Shown here piece by piece: positions 63,191-64,000 of a stretch of 64,000 nt of DNA. The notes beneath the pieces are model-generated. The model ran no database searches. It was given only the letters and a program-made list of their open reading frames with translations, and was not told the DNA's origin. Made by a program: the position numbers and the translations under genes. This DNA is from Providencia sp. PROV188 (GTDB taxonomy: Bacteria > Pseudomonadota > Gammaproteobacteria > Enterobacterales > Enterobacteriaceae). The stretch is taken from the NCBI RefSeq assembly GCF_027595165.1, contig NZ_CP097291.1, forward strand, positions 1,612,001 to 1,676,000, in the 5' to 3' direction. Each line of letters starts with the position of its first letter. Position 1 is the first letter of the stretch.

Positions 63191-64000
63191 ATGAATTTTC
63201 ATGGCATCCTTGTTCCGTTAGTCACTCCGTTTCATGATGATCTTTCATTGAATATCACGGCGTTAGCAGAGTTAACCGAAAAACTGATCGCCAGTGGTGT
63301 GACTGGGTTAGTTGTCTGCGGCACCACGGGTGAGTATTACGCATTAAATGAAGATGAACGTAAAACCGTATTAACCACGGTCAGTAAAATTGCCAAAGGG
63401 CGTGTGACACTGATCGCAGGGATTAATGACTTATCTACCGAGGGCGCAATTAAACGCGCAGCACAAGCGAAAGAACTGGGCTACGAAGGGTTGATGCTGT
63501 CGCCGCCTCCGTACAGCCTGCCGGATCAAAACGGCGTTTATGCTCACTACGAAAAGGTGGCGAAATCCACCTCGCTACCAATCATTATGTATAACTTCCC
63601 AGCCCGTATTGGTATCGAAATTGAGTTAGATACCGTGGTGAGATTGGCTGAAATCGACAATATCGTCGCTATCAAAGAGAGCAGTGGCAGCTTTAGCCGC
63701 GCTCTGCATCTGTTACAAACGCCATTTAAAAACTTTGAAGTGATTTGTGGCTGTGATGACCAACCTGTGGACTTTTTCTTCTGGGGCTCGAAAAGCTGGA
63801 TCGCCGGTGCAGGTAATGTTTTCCCTGCCGAGCAAGTGGCGATTTTTAACGCATCGCAAAAAGGGGATTGGGCGAAGGCGAAGCAGATCATGCAAGAGAT
63901 TTACCCAGCCATTTATTCCATGGAGTCAGGTAATTATAACCAAAAAGCCAAAGCGGGTTGCTTAAAAGGCACCTTTAACGTGGGGCCAGTTCGTTTGCCT
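63191..64000 (+). CDS. DapA-family protein, probable pyrroline-4-hydroxy-2-carboxylate deaminase (3' end outside window)
   Basis: At least 270 codons are open to the end of the window, starting at the ATG at 63191 after AGGAG. The protein has the dihydrodipicolinate synthase fold: GTTGEYYAL (phosphate/carboxylate loop), the Tyr in MYNFPAR (Tyr134) and the Schiff-base Lys162 in VAIKESSGS. In hydroxyproline operons this family converts 1-pyrroline-4-hydroxy-2-carboxylate to 2,5-dioxopentanoate (alpha-ketoglutarate semialdehyde). The assignment rests on the operon; the fold alone would not decide it. Confidence 0.88.
   Translation, partial: MNFHGILVPLVTPFHDDLSLNITALAELTEKLIASGVTGLVVCGTTGEYYALNEDERKTVLTTVSKIAKGRVTLIAGINDLSTEGAIKRAAQAKELGYEGLMLSPPPYSLPDQNGVYAHYEKVAKSTSLPIIMYNFPARIGIEIELDTVVRLAEIDNIVAIKESSGSFSRALHLLQTPFKNFEVICGCDDQPVDFFFWGSKSWIAGAGNVFPAEQVAIFNASQKGDWAKAKQIMQEIYPAIYSMESGNYNQKAKAGCLKGTFNVGPVRLP

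Overview
The window reads as a chromosomal segment of a Morganellaceae enterobacterium, most likely Providencia. It is AT-rich. It holds enterobacterial blocks (zntB-fnrS-ttcA; ychF-pth-ychH; prs-ispE-lolB; hemA-prfA-prmC-sirB1-kdsA) interspersed with genes absent from E. coli. I see no rRNA, tRNA, CRISPR array or intact mobile element. Genus assignment is inference from gene content and order.

Layout. 1-3.1 kb: end of zntB, the FNR-controlled sRNA FnrS, ttcA, a broken P4-type integrase relic next to ttcA, and a DUF421/DUF3290 membrane pair. 3.4-8.2 kb: a three-gene operon for a periplasmic molybdenum hydroxylase (Tat-exported Mo subunit, 2x[2Fe-2S] subunit, tri-haem cytochrome c). 8.8-17.9 kb: small stress and accessory genes (TudS/YbgA fusion, cold-shock protein, Hsp20, DUF1161, entericidin, MmcQ, AhpD-like, YdcH, XRE regulator, racemase, YiiX-like lipoprotein). 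17.9-19.9 kb: the Fur-controlled sRNA RyhB, two universal stress proteins and a channel-like membrane protein. 20-26.4 kb: a Fur-box orphan gene, TetR, yjjPB, endonuclease I, phoH with an attenuator-like leader, and a ferric-siderophore reductase. 26.6-33.9 kb: a CIO-type cytochrome bd oxidase, a MocR regulator, a LysE/Lrp pair and an acyltransferase. 34-40.4 kb: a second, paralogous Mo-hydroxylase operon, divergent from a MocA-like nucleotidyltransferase and an XdhC-family maturation gene. 41-53.3 kb: the conserved housekeeping block. 53.4-59.7 kb: dauA and a ynbA-ynbC-ynbD-type lipid cluster lacking ynbB. 59.98 kb to the end: a hydroxyproline catabolic cluster under a PAS-AraC regulator, cut by the window edge.

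How the parts fit. The two Mo hydroxylases should oxidise aldehydes or N-heterocycles in the periplasm and pass electrons via membrane-anchored cytochromes c toward the respiratory chain; a quinol oxidase of the CIO type is encoded between them. Iron and oxygen control is visible in the sequence: an FNR site at fnrS, Fur boxes at ryhB, at the siderophore reductase and at an orphan gene, and a 17-nt perfect RyhB complement in the hemA leader. The last suggests that iron starvation acts directly on the first committed step of haem synthesis in this lineage. Other features worth a second look are a five-copy 16-bp repeat array upstream of the ynb-like operon and a leader ORF overlapping a terminator before phoH.
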